From: Gammaproteobacteria bacterium
GTDB lineage: Bacteria > Pseudomonadota > Gammaproteobacteria > Steroidobacterales > Woeseiaceae
Length of the DNA stretch: 45,290 nt
Reading direction: 5' to 3'
NCBI GenBank assembly: GCA_030425905.1
Contig: JAUHZT010000008.1
Coordinates: 1 to 45,290, forward strand
Positions 7,727-17,373 of the stretch are shown one piece after another (position 1 is the first letter of the stretch; every line of letters starts with the position of its first letter). The notes beneath the pieces are model-generated. The model was given only the letters and a program-made list of their open reading frames with translations. It made no database searches and had not been told where the DNA came from. The position numbers were made by a program, and so were the translations under genes.

Positions 7727-10108
7727 TTCCTCCCGTATCCGCAGTCGGCTACCTGCTCGTACATCGTTTACCTGGCTTTGCGCACCGGACGGCCAGTCGA
7801 CGCTGACCCGGTCAACGCGGGAGCAAGCTCCCAGCCCAAAGCTCAGACGCTGCGGCCCCTGGCTGAGATAGCCGGACCCCGAGACGTGGGTACGCCGTTG
7901 CACCCGGTCACCGCATTGCACCTCGACGACCGCGCCCACCCCGTCACGATTGCTCCTCTGCCCTTCCAGCTCCAGCTCGAGAAACTGGCCGACACCCTCA
8001 AGCTCGTTCCAGTAGACAAGCAATTTCGGATCATTGCGGCTCGCGACAACCAGGTCTTGTCGACCGTCGCCATCGAAATCAGCCGCGACAACACTGCGGC
8101 TATCCAGCACGAGGTCGGTGCCCGTGGTTGCGGCAACATCCCGAAATACGCCATCTCCAAAGTTCTGGAACAAGCGGTTTCGTTCATAGCCGGCGAAGGA
8201 ATACGACTCCTGCTGCAGCAAATAGGAAAAGTAACCGGTCGCATAGGAGACAGGAGGCACCCCGGTACTGATAGGTGCCAGTAAGTGGCGCCAGAATACC
8301 GGGTCGGTGTCTTGCCGGCGCAAATTCGAGTACATGCCATTGGTAACGTAAATATCGAGATCCGCGTCGTTGTCGTAGTCGAATAAGACGCTACCCCAGG
8401 CCCACTTCGCATCGCTGATTGCAGGTGACTCAACTTCCTGAAAGCCGCGGCCCGTTGCCACGAGCAAGGTATTGCCTTTCGCGAACCGACGCAGCTTGTC
8501 GCGGGCCGCATCATCGTCTGGAAAGTCGTCGCTGGCTGCGAGCCTTTTGCCCGCATGACTTATCATGTTGGATACGTAAAGGTCTTCGTGGCCGTCGCCG
8601 TTGAGGTCCCCCAGACTTACCGCCATGCCGTTTCCGTAATCGCTGCCGCCGGCCGTTGCTGTAACCTCCTCAAACCTTGCATCGCCCATATTGCGGAACA
8701 ACTGATTGGGCCCATAGTCGTTGACCACGTACAGATCCTGGTCGCCATCGTCGTCATAGTCGAACGACAAAGCCGCAAAACTCCAGCGATCGTTGCCGTC
8801 ATCGAGACCAGCCTCGACGGTCGTCATTCGGAACTGTCCGCTGCCACTATTCAGGAACAACTGGTTCTTGAAACCGCGATGGCTGTTAAAGTAATCAAGC
8901 ACTGGACTGCTTGCGAGGTCGCCGTAGTTGGCAACATAAAAGTCCAGCAAGCCATCGTTGTTGTAATCAGCAACCGTTGCGCCCGTCAGGCCGGTTGTCG
9001 ACATGCGGTCAAAATGCGATGCCGATGACACGTCGTTAAACTTGCCATCGCGATACTCCAGCAGGTACAGGCGCCGCGCTGTCAGAAGAAGCGCATCCTG
9101 ATCGCCATCATTATCCCAGTCGAAGAAATAGCCACTGCGCGCCTCGCGAACATTCGCTATGCCAGTTATCTCGCTGACGTTCGTGAAGGTCCGGCCGCCG
9201 TCATTTCTGTAAAGCGTCGCCGGGCCGAATTTCACTGGCGCAAACACGTCGAGGTCGCCGTCACTGTCAAAATCAACGACGCTTACGCCCTCGGCAAAGT
9301 AATCAACATAGGCGGTCAGAGGAACATCCGGAACGGCGGCCGGCTCACTCAGCGTTTGCATTTTGAAAAGTGTCGGCGAACGCAGCGATTCCATGCTCTT
9401 GACGTCAATTTCCTGAATTCGCCAATGCGCGTCCCCGGCTTCTTTTATAACTTCGATGCTCATATGGCCCTGGTCTTCATAGCCGATCTTGCCCGCCTTG
9501 CTCGAAGCGTGCGTACCGGTGAGCCGAAAAGGCATCTCGAGGCGCAAGCGGCGTCCGTCATCGAGTGCCGTAATACTGTCGACAAACTGCTCGGTGCGAA
9601 TCACCTGTCCGTACTGCTGCAGGCATTTCTTCCAGGAGTCAACGAACGCATTTCGATCCAGCCGCGGTTCGTCGCTCAGCTGCCAGCGCGACCAGGTCAG
9701 GGACCCGGCTTCTTCGTTCAGGAGACTTGAGCTCTGCAACTCGGTGCCGCGAAAATTTTCGGCAAACAACGATTCCGTTTGGTCGGCGACAAACTCGCGG
9801 CCATGCAGAGCGCCAAAGAACAACGTGAGCATTGGTTCAAGCTCGCGCAATAGTATTTCGCTGGGCCACTGTAGCTGATCGACCTGCCCTGCCCTTGTGC
9901 GCCATTCAAGTTGTTTGTCGTTGGGGTAGCTACGGCGTGAGTTGGCCGCAAACGCATCGAACAGGGTTTCCACCGCCAGGGCATCACTATTGCCCGGCGG
10001 CTCGCTGTGGGCGGCTACAGGCGCTATCGCCGTCAGTACCGCCGTGCCTAGTGCCAGCCTTTTGCGCAAGCCTTCAGACACCGGACTTATGTAAGGTCGC
10101 AGTCGCAT
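7724..10108 (-). CDS. CRTAC1-like FG-GAP/VCBS repeat protein with C-terminal ASPIC/UnbV domain
   Basis: Repeated D-x-D-x-DGxxD FG-GAP motifs (DFDSDGDLDVF, DWDNDGDQDALL, DYNNDGLLDFY...) and GVGAVVEVQCGDRVQRR...DRVSVDWPSG. Confidence 0.9.
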   Translation of the reverse strand: MRLRPYISPVSEGLRKRLALGTAVLTAIAPVAAHSEPPGNSDALAVETLFDAFAANSRRSYPNDKQLEWRTRAGQVDQLQWPSEILLRELEPMLTLFFGALHGREFVADQTESLFAENFRGTELQSSSLLNEEAGSLTWSRWQLSDEPRLDRNAFVDSWKKCLQQYGQVIRTEQFVDSITALDDGRRLRLEMPFRLTGTHASSKAGKIGYEDQGHMSIEVIKEAGDAHWRIQEIDVKSMESLRSPTLFKMQTLSEPAAVPDVPLTAYVDYFAEGVSVVDFDSDGDLDVFAPVKFGPATLYRNDGGRTFTNVSEITGIANVREARSGYFFDWDNDGDQDALLLTARRLYLLEYRDGKFNDVSSASHFDRMSTTGLTGATVADYNNDGLLDFYVANYGDLASSPVLDYFNSHRGFKNQLFLNSGSGQFRMTTVEAGLDDGNDRWSFAALSFDYDDDGDQDLYVVNDYGPNQLFRNMGDARFEEVTATAGGSDYGNGMAVSLGDLNGDGHEDLYVSNMISHAGKRLAASDDFPDDDAARDKLRRFAKGNTLLVATGRGFQEVESPAISDAKWAWGSVLFDYDNDADLDIYVTNGMYSNLRRQDTDPVFWRHLLAPISTGVPPVSYATGYFSYLLQQESYSFAGYERNRLFQNFGDGVFRDVAATTGTDLVLDSRSVVAADFDGDGRQDLVVASRNDPKLLVYWNELEGVGQFLELELEGQRSNRDGVGAVVEVQCGDRVQRRTHVSGSGYLSQGPQRLSFGLGACSRVDRVSVDWPSGAQSQVNDVRAGSRLRIREE

Positions 10109-10151
10109 TTGTTGTATTGAGAATCCTGCTCAACTCTCGCATTATTGCAGC

Positions 10152-11504
10152 ATGTTAACCGATTGCGCCGTGCCCGATCCAAGACACGTGCTGCTGGCGT
10201 TGGCCCTGGCTATGTCGACGCAAGCGGCAGGAGCCGATCTGCGGCCTTTGCAGGATAACGACTACTACTACGCCGGGCAGCCGGATACCCGGCAGGTAGA
10301 ACTGGGACGTTTCCTGTTCTATGACAAGCTTCTGAGCGGCAATCGCAACATTTCCTGCGCTACCTGCCACCATCCGGCACATAACACGGGTGATGGATTG
10401 CAATTGTCATTGGGGGAAGGCGGTGCAGGCCTCGGTGACCAGCGCAGCGCGGGCTTGGGTACCAGTGCCGCGGTCATGCGCGTTGGTCGCAATGCGCAAC
10501 CTCTCTTTAACCTCGGCGCACGCCAATTCAGCGTGCTGTTTCACGATGGTCGCGTTGAACTCGACCCTGCCAACCAAGAACGCATGCTCACGCCGGTCGG
10601 TACAGGGCTCCCGAACGGCCTCGATAACCTGTTGGCCGCACAGGCGTTATTCCCTGTGCTGGCGATTGACGAAATGGCGGGGCATCGTGGCCGCAATGAC
10701 ATCGCCGATGCGGTCAATGTTGAAGACCCGTTCGCAGCCTGGCGCATCATTGAAGCGCGTATTCGCTCGATACCGGAGTATGTTGAACTCATGGTGGATG
10801 CCTACCCGCACATCAATACAGCGGAAGATATCGACATAGTGGCTGTCGCCAACGCAATCGCCGCCTTTACCACTGTCGAATGGCGCGCCGACAATAGCCG
10901 TTTCGATGCCTATCTGCGCGGCGACTCTGGAGCGTTGAATGCTGAAGAACGCCGCGGCATGACATTATTTTACGGCGCTGCGGGTTGCGCCGATTGTCAC
11001 GCCGGAGTCCTGCAGTCGGACATGCAGTTCCACGCCATTGCCATGCCGCAGATCGGTCCTGGCAAGGGCCACGGTTTCGATGGCCGCGAAGACTTCGGAC
11101 GGGAGAACGTCACGGGTAATCCGGCGGATCGCTACCGCTTCCGGACGCCCTCTCTACGCAACGTTGAGCACAGCGGACCCTGGGGCCATAGCGGCGCCTA
11201 CAATTCGCTCCGCGAGGTGGTGCAGCATCACCTGGACCCTGTCAGCTCTTTGCACAATTATGCCGTACCCGAGAATATCGCCCCTGCCCGGCCTGATCTG
11301 ATCGCCAAAGATTTTCTTGTGCAGAACAATCCTTTGCGCCGCGAGGCCATTGCCAGCAGGAACGAACTCGACAGCCAGTCACTTGACGAAGCCGATCTGG
11401 ATGCATTGCTGGCCTTTCTGCGCGCCCTGACAGACGAGGACAGCCTGGCGACGGCCGGCGGGGTGCCAGCGCGAGTGCCGAGCGGTCTGCCAGTAGAAGA
11501 CTAG
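10152..11504 (+). CDS. Di-heme cytochrome c peroxidase (CcpA/MauG family)
   Basis: Two CxxCH motifs (CATCHHPAHNTGDGL; CADCHAGV), LGRFLFYDKLLSGNRNISC and FRTPSLRNVEHSGPWGHSGAY. Confidence 0.93.
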   Translation: MLTDCAVPDPRHVLLALALAMSTQAAGADLRPLQDNDYYYAGQPDTRQVELGRFLFYDKLLSGNRNISCATCHHPAHNTGDGLQLSLGEGGAGLGDQRSAGLGTSAAVMRVGRNAQPLFNLGARQFSVLFHDGRVELDPANQERMLTPVGTGLPNGLDNLLAAQALFPVLAIDEMAGHRGRNDIADAVNVEDPFAAWRIIEARIRSIPEYVELMVDAYPHINTAEDIDIVAVANAIAAFTTVEWRADNSRFDAYLRGDSGALNAEERRGMTLFYGAAGCADCHAGVLQSDMQFHAIAMPQIGPGKGHGFDGREDFGRENVTGNPADRYRFRTPSLRNVEHSGPWGHSGAYNSLREVVQHHLDPVSSLHNYAVPENIAPARPDLIAKDFLVQNNPLRREAIASRNELDSQSLDEADLDALLAFLRALTDEDSLATAGGVPARVPSGLPVED

Positions 11505-11548
11505 GCAGACAGACCTGCCTGCTGAATATCACAGGCCGAAATCAGTGC

Positions 11549-13687
11549 CTATGGCGTCCAAAGCAATGTGAGTACCAGGTTCCGTCCCGGTTCATTCACA
11601 CCGGAACCATGAATTCGGTAGTCCTCATCAAAGACATTTTCAACGGCGGCGGACAGCGAGAGAGCCTCGCTTACCTGCCAGCCACTGCGCAATCCGAATA
11701 CGGCAAACGCAGGCGTACCGCCCGGCGGAATTCGATCGGTGTCACCTGCGTCACGCGTCGACAGCCGGTCTTGCTTGTCTGACCAGGCAACCCGCGCCTC
11801 CACCCACCAGCGCGCAGTCTCAGGATTCCAGCGCAAACCCGCGAGCGCGGTTAGCGGCATCAAGCGGTCAATGGGTTCACGCACGCGTTCAGGAGAGGAT
11901 GTCGGATACGTATCGACCTCGCCGTCCATCCACGTGAGATTACCGAAAACCGACCACTCTGCACTAATCAGGTAGCGTGTCTGAAACTCGGCGCCGCGTA
12001 CAAAGCCATCGCCGGAATTTCGTTTGGTAATTTCAACCAAACCACCCACATCACGGCCGGTCGGTGTGCGAATAACCATGTCCTTGATGTCCGTATAGTA
12101 CGCCGCAATCTGGGTGCTCCAGCGGTCGCCATCGTGTTTGAGACCAAACTCGTAGGTCAGAAATTCTTCAGACTCAAGGCTGGATACCGGGATCTCGAAC
12201 TCGTTGCTGCGCGCCGTATCAAAGCGCGTCAGGTCGGAGAGATTGGGCGCCCGGAATCCTTGCGAGACACCGCCAAACAAAGTGCTTTGCCCCGCCGTGT
12301 CCAGGCGGTGGTTGAATCGCGCACTCAGCGTTGTCGCACTCCAGTCGTCCTTGATCTGTATCGGCAACCCTGTATCCGGGTCCTGGACGACCCTTGCATC
12401 GGCCTCAGTCTCTGTAAATCGCAGGCCCAGCGTAACGTCAGTTCGCGCACCGAACTCGAATTGGTCCTGCACAAACGCTGCCGCCGTCAGGTATGTCGCA
12501 TCGTCGGCGACCGGCCCCTGGATACTGATGCTGCGCAACGAGCCATCAGCATTGTAGTCTCGCCGGTAGGAATCGACATCGTCGTGATAAAACTCGGCCC
12601 CCATCGTCAAAGCGCCCACGCGACTGGGTACCGTCATTTGGGCGAACAATCCGGTGGTTCCGATGCTGGTTCCCTGTATGTCCGTCCTCAAATTGGCGCG
12701 GAGACGATTACGTTCCTCACTCTGGTCGTGGTAGGAAAGACTGACGATCAGTTCTTCCATCCAGCCCGTCAGGTCTGTTGCGTGGTATTGCAGGTAGCTG
12801 AGCGTGCGGTCCTGCGACAGCGAACGGCGTAACTCGTCGCCCGTCGTTGTCCCTTCCCACGAGGTGCCAAATACAGTCTTGTGCACGCGCCAGGCATCGT
12901 CCTGATTCACACTCTGTACCGCCAAACGTAGTTGCTGATTCTCGCTAATATCAAAGTGCAGCTTGAATTCGTAATCGCGTTCATCGTAGCCGGTCATCGG
13001 TTGTGTACCAAGTTCCTTACCGCCTTCCAGGTCGCCAAAGTCTTTCACTGACACCGCCGCCATGACATCGAAGCGATCGCCGGCATAACCGACTTCCGGG
13101 CGCAGGACCCACGAGTTTTCGGCCGATGCTGCACGCGCGTACATACGCCAGTGCATCCCCTCGTTCCAGCGGCCATCGCGGTAGCTACGGCTGATCGCAT
13201 TCACAGTACCGCCAATAGCGTCGCTGCCGTACAGGACAGAGGTTGGCCCTTTGACCAACTCTAGCCGGTGTGCACTTAGAGCATCGACTGTATTCCAGTA
13301 TTGATTCGGACCTTCACGAAACGTGGAATTATTGAGCCGAATGCCATCGATGAGAAACAGTGTACGCAGGCCAGTGAAGCCGCGAATGAATGGCGAACCC
13401 TGACCGTGTGCTGTCTTTTGGATCATTACGCCCGGCAAATCACGCAGCGCATCGGGTACCGTTCTGACCTGCCGCTCTACCTGTAACTCCTGCATATCAC
13501 GCACGTTAATCATGTACGGCTGGCTTAAGGCGTTCTCGGCACGGCGTGATGCCGTCACAACAATTTCTTCAATATCGTAGCTTGCTGCGTTTGCATGGGC
13601 TGCAGACACAACAAACCCGCACAAGCCATTAACAGCAAGCGCTCCCACGACACTCGTGCATCGCGCCAATCTCAGTTTGTTTTTCAT
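11549..13687 (-). CDS. TonB-dependent outer-membrane receptor
   Basis: TonB box/plug (IEEIVVTASRRAENALSQ, GVMIQKTAHGQGSPFIRGFTG, LVKGPTSVLYGSDAIGGTVN), C-terminal beta-barrel ending LVLTLLWTP. Confidence 0.93.
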   Translation of the reverse strand: MKNKLRLARCTSVVGALAVNGLCGFVVSAAHANAASYDIEEIVVTASRRAENALSQPYMINVRDMQELQVERQVRTVPDALRDLPGVMIQKTAHGQGSPFIRGFTGLRTLFLIDGIRLNNSTFREGPNQYWNTVDALSAHRLELVKGPTSVLYGSDAIGGTVNAISRSYRDGRWNEGMHWRMYARAASAENSWVLRPEVGYAGDRFDVMAAVSVKDFGDLEGGKELGTQPMTGYDERDYEFKLHFDISENQQLRLAVQSVNQDDAWRVHKTVFGTSWEGTTTGDELRRSLSQDRTLSYLQYHATDLTGWMEELIVSLSYHDQSEERNRLRANLRTDIQGTSIGTTGLFAQMTVPSRVGALTMGAEFYHDDVDSYRRDYNADGSLRSISIQGPVADDATYLTAAAFVQDQFEFGARTDVTLGLRFTETEADARVVQDPDTGLPIQIKDDWSATTLSARFNHRLDTAGQSTLFGGVSQGFRAPNLSDLTRFDTARSNEFEIPVSSLESEEFLTYEFGLKHDGDRWSTQIAAYYTDIKDMVIRTPTGRDVGGLVEITKRNSGDGFVRGAEFQTRYLISAEWSVFGNLTWMDGEVDTYPTSSPERVREPIDRLMPLTALAGLRWNPETARWWVEARVAWSDKQDRLSTRDAGDTDRIPPGGTPAFAVFGLRSGWQVSEALSLSAAVENVFDEDYRIHGSGVNEPGRNLVLTLLWTP

Positions 13688-13689
13688 TA

Positions 13690-14430
13690 TTATTCTCTGG
13701 GTTCTATTGGTTTGCTGGCTTCCCCACGTTTGTCTTGCTGGTTTAAAGAAACACTGACTGTCACCGTGGCCCCTACAGGCGGCAGCAGCACCCCGTTTCC
13801 GGTGATCGAGCCGTACTTGCCGACGCCGATCCCCGAATGATGATCAATGATGGCGAACGGGTCGTGCACGAAGCTGATCACAGAACCGATCGTCTCCGCC
13901 ATGAATTGTCCGTTCGCTTCTGTAACCGACCCGGTATACACCCACTCGTCGCTCGTAATGGGCTTGCGGTCGAACATCAATGCCTCGCTGGCCGTGATCG
14001 ACACTGAGCGGAATTCATCTGACCAGTCGATACGTATATCGACGGCAGGCCCCTCGGCCGGGCGCTCATCGAACTGGTAGCGAGGCTTGACGCTGCGCGC
14101 GTCATCAAGACCAATCAGGATACTCGCCAGCTGGAACTGGGTTGCGGTGGCGTCAAGCTCCAGCAAGCTCTCGTACTCTTTCGCGCCACCTCTTGCGACC
14201 GCAAAATATTCAAGTGGGTCGGTTGTATGTGCAACGCGCGCCGGCAGCGAGAATCGCCGCGCCGCTTTGTCGACAATGACGTTTCCAATCCTGAACTTCT
14301 CATTACCCAGTTTTTCAATACCGAGTTCTGCGTTGGGCGGCGGCTGTACCTTGGGCGATTCTGCCATCGCCGGCTGCACGCCTGCCAGCCACGACAACAA
14401 GAGGGTAGCCGCGAACACCTTGCCACTCAT
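13690..14430 (-). CDS. YdjY-domain periplasmic protein
   Basis: Signal peptide; FRIGNVIVDKAARRFSLPARV...DPLEYFAVARGGAKEYESLLELDATATQFQLASILIGL resembles the YdjY domain. Confidence 0.65.
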   Translation of the reverse strand: MSGKVFAATLLLSWLAGVQPAMAESPKVQPPPNAELGIEKLGNEKFRIGNVIVDKAARRFSLPARVAHTTDPLEYFAVARGGAKEYESLLELDATATQFQLASILIGLDDARSVKPRYQFDERPAEGPAVDIRIDWSDEFRSVSITASEALMFDRKPITSDEWVYTGSVTEANGQFMAETIGSVISFVHDPFAIIDHHSGIGVGKYGSITGNGVLLPPVGATVTVSVSLNQQDKRGEASKPIEPRE

Positions 14431-15452
14431 GGTTTAATACCTGTCACGACGCGATGCGGCATTGGCGGCGGAAACGCACAGGTCGTTACATCCTCCAAAC
14501 CACTTGCCTCCATCCACGCGCTGACGTCGGCATCCGCATGTACGCAACCGTCGTCGGCGGTGAGCATCATCGTAATGCCAAACAAGGCCGAGAACTCAGG
14601 CGTCGTGCCATCGGCGTCGGCGAAAACATCGTTGACAATCACTATCCCACCCGGCTCCAGGCAGTTTGTGGCTTTTTCGATAAGTCGCTGACAATTTTCC
14701 GCGCTTTCGCGGTGGAACATGCCCGACATCAACACGGCGTCATAGCCTGAACCAAACTCAGTCTCGTGATAGTTGCCACGAATCATGGAAACGCGATCAT
14801 CAGCAGCCGTAGCCTTGAGTATCTCTTCGGCCACATCCGCGACGCCCGGTAGCTCCAGCACTTCGGCCTGCAAACCTCCGTAGCGCGCTGTCAGCATCGC
14901 TGAAAACGTGCCGGGCCCGCCACCTACGTCGAGCAACTTCTTGCGTCCACTCAGGTCGACGACGTCCGGCAACGCGCGTCCGATCGCCATCGCCCGGTCG
15001 TGCATGCTGTAGACAAAATGCCGCGTCTGTTCCTTGTTGTTGCCAAGGTAGGTGGTTGCCGCCTTCGCTGGTTGCCCACTGCGCAGCGCCTGCTCCAGGT
15101 CACCCCAGGTTGCATAAATGTCGTCCATGAAACTCATGGAGTTTTGCATGGAAGCGGGACTGTTCGTTGTCAGGAAGACTTCGCTGACGCGCGCATTTGA
15201 GAAAAGCCCGTCACTCTTTTCGCACAGGCCGAGCCCGACACAGGCGTTCAGAAAAAGACCTGTCATGCGTGGGTCAAGTGACATCTTTTCGGCGATGTCG
15301 GATGCCCTCAGTGGCCCGCTGGAAAGCACATCGAACAAGCCCAGCCTGTTGGCCGTTAAGAGTGTCTGCGAGCCCCAGTACGCCGTACTCAGGGAGATCA
15401 GCTTGCTGGGGTCTATCGGCGGCAACGACATACTTGCTGGTTTACTGGCCAT
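14427..15452 (-). CDS. SAM-dependent methyltransferase, acetylserotonin O-methyltransferase-like with N-terminal dimerisation domain
   Basis: LLDVGGGPGTFSAML and N-terminal winged-helix/dimerisation segment (LGLFDVLSSGPLRASDIAEKMSLDPRMTGLFLNACVGLGL). Confidence 0.88.
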   Translation of the reverse strand: MASKPASMSLPPIDPSKLISLSTAYWGSQTLLTANRLGLFDVLSSGPLRASDIAEKMSLDPRMTGLFLNACVGLGLCEKSDGLFSNARVSEVFLTTNSPASMQNSMSFMDDIYATWGDLEQALRSGQPAKAATTYLGNNKEQTRHFVYSMHDRAMAIGRALPDVVDLSGRKKLLDVGGGPGTFSAMLTARYGGLQAEVLELPGVADVAEEILKATAADDRVSMIRGNYHETEFGSGYDAVLMSGMFHRESAENCQRLIEKATNCLEPGGIVIVNDVFADADGTTPEFSALFGITMMLTADDGCVHADADVSAWMEASGLEDVTTCAFPPPMPHRVVTGIKP

Positions 15453-16698
15453 TGCTTACCTGCCCTTCGGTCTGCCGATCCATATCGCACTCAAGCTGCA
15501 TGTAGGCGCAGCGGTTGCACATAAAGCCGTCCCAGACACTGAGTTCGTGCTGGCGCCGGATATCGCGGTAGCTAAGCGCGAGATGTTCAAAATAGCTGCG
15601 TAGCCGACTTTGGTAATCTGATCGGTCTTTGCCACCCGTGGGGTAATACAAGGAATAAATGGGGATGATTCCACGTGAGCATAAATCCTGCACGCCTTGC
15701 ACAGCCAGATCGGCGGCCTCCTCCCATTCCATGTCGTACTCCGGCTCCAGTTCGATGCCCGCAACCATTGCAGAGTAGACCCGCCCGCGGCCCCAGAGCT
15801 CAACCGCTCTTTCCAGGGATTTAATCCAGCGATCATAGCCCACGTAGTTGTTCTTGCCGGGGCAAACGCGCGCAAACAATGCCTCGGACCACACCTCCAG
15901 ATTGAAGCAAACAGCATCCACAAGTTGCTCATCATAGAACTGCTGCAGGATTTCATCGGGGAGTGCGCCGGAGCCGAGCGTGACGCTGATCTTACCGGGG
16001 TTGTTCGCCTGTACCGCGCGTGCGAGTTGCAGGAAGCGCTGACCTTCCTGTTCGTAGTCGGTCAGAGAGCCACCCACAAGATAGATATGATTGATCTCGG
16101 TTTCGCCGGTGACCGCATCCATCGCCTCGTGCATGCGCTTTATCGTCAATTCAGGTATCGCTACTTGTCCCGCGACCTGCCCGAGGTGTGCCGTGCGCTT
16201 GTCCGGCGCCCCGTAAGAGCAAAACGTGCAGCGCATCGACTTGCCGTCGACCTTGTTCAGGAAGTACTCACAGCCCGGTGCAACATTGATGACCATCATG
16301 TCGCCATGCGTGCTTACGCCAGCCTGCGCAATAGGAAAGCCATCGCTCGTCTGTTGTTGCAACCAGTCGTGCAGTGGTTCAAAACGGATCGCGACCGGAT
16401 CATCGCGCCGCTCATCATGCACCAGCTTGTAACCCTCTTGCCGGTTGCCAACTACCGACCAGGGAGAGTCACCGTTGCCAAGTACACGAATCAGTGTATC
16501 GTCCTCGGTGTTGATCAGGTAAGGAATGCTGGCCTTGCCGGTTCCGGTAGGATCGTGTTCTCCTGCCTTGAATCGGTAAGGAAAATAGTTGGGGAGCGAA
16601 TGTTCCGCTGCGGCACCAAGCGCATCACTATAGCGAATACCCTCAAACATGACGGTAGTCTTTAATGCCGGCGAGCCGGCTAGTTTTGCCATTGGCAT
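15442..16698 (-). CDS. Radical SAM protein with atypical Cx13CxxC motif
   Basis: GCEYFLNKVDGKSMRCTFCSYG; downstream YLVGGSLTD, NLEVWSEALFARVCPGKN, VAGIELEPEYD typical of radical SAM TIM barrel; C-terminal MCNRCAYMQLEC. Confidence 0.82.
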   Translation of the reverse strand: MPMAKLAGSPALKTTVMFEGIRYSDALGAAAEHSLPNYFPYRFKAGEHDPTGTGKASIPYLINTEDDTLIRVLGNGDSPWSVVGNRQEGYKLVHDERRDDPVAIRFEPLHDWLQQQTSDGFPIAQAGVSTHGDMMVINVAPGCEYFLNKVDGKSMRCTFCSYGAPDKRTAHLGQVAGQVAIPELTIKRMHEAMDAVTGETEINHIYLVGGSLTDYEQEGQRFLQLARAVQANNPGKISVTLGSGALPDEILQQFYDEQLVDAVCFNLEVWSEALFARVCPGKNNYVGYDRWIKSLERAVELWGRGRVYSAMVAGIELEPEYDMEWEEAADLAVQGVQDLCSRGIIPIYSLYYPTGGKDRSDYQSRLRSYFEHLALSYRDIRRQHELSVWDGFMCNRCAYMQLECDMDRQTEGQVSNGQ

Positions 16699-16746
16699 TT
16701 TAGTCAGTCCCTGCTATTTATTATTTGTAATGGGACGAGGATCAGA

Positions 16747-17370
16747 ATGAACAAGACACTCTATCGACCTCTCGTCGCAATTATAATCGCTCTTGCTGTT
16801 CCTATCATTCCTTTTGCCATAATTGGTGAAATACCTGGCGAAAGGTGGTTGTCTGCAAATGACGATAATGCACTGTTGTTCGCACTCAGCGGTGCGAGCC
16901 TGTTAGCACTTGATATCGTCCTGCCGTTCCCGTCCAGCATCATCGGCACACTGCTCGGAGCGCGTCTTGGTCTTGGCCCCGGTCTCCTGACCGTTTGGTG
17001 TGGCCTGATGACGGGCCACATTGTGGGTTACTCGCTCGGCCGACTAAGCCTTGCGCGCCTGCACGCCGAGTTACCCGCACGCCCGACCTTGTTGCTCGTA
17101 TTCCTGAGTCGACCCGTGCCCATCCTGGCCGAAGCCATGGCGATTGCATCAGGCGCCACAGCCCTTTCTTTCTCGCACTACCTGCTGGCATGCACCCTTG
17201 GCAACGCCATCTATGCCGCCGTGCTCGTGGCAACCGGCGCTGCTTTGCTGCCCGGAGAGTGGTTCATGGTAGGTCTATTGCTTCCGATGTTGCTCCCTGT
17301 CCTGGCCTGGTTAGTCTGGCGCATGAGCCAACGGATGAGCACATCCACCGACGGGACTGACCGACACTAA
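16747..17370 (+). CDS. VTT-domain (TVP38/TMEM64/DedA-like) membrane protein
   Basis: FPSSIIGTLLGARLGLGPGLLTVWCGLMTGHIVGYSLGRL; multiple TM helices. Confidence 0.78.
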   Translation: MNKTLYRPLVAIIIALAVPIIPFAIIGEIPGERWLSANDDNALLFALSGASLLALDIVLPFPSSIIGTLLGARLGLGPGLLTVWCGLMTGHIVGYSLGRLSLARLHAELPARPTLLLVFLSRPVPILAEAMAIASGATALSFSHYLLACTLGNAIYAAVLVATGAALLPGEWFMVGLLLPMLLPVLAWLVWRMSQRMSTSTDGTDRH

Positions 17371-17373
17371 ACT

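Noticed and set aside
12134-12832. 232-aa plus-strand ORF inside the TonB receptor
   Set aside because: Shadow frame of a high-GC beta-barrel gene with unmistakable TBDR motifs on the minus strand.
15697-16665. 322-aa plus-strand ORF opposite the radical SAM gene
   Set aside because: Shadow frame; the minus strand encodes coherent radical SAM motifs.
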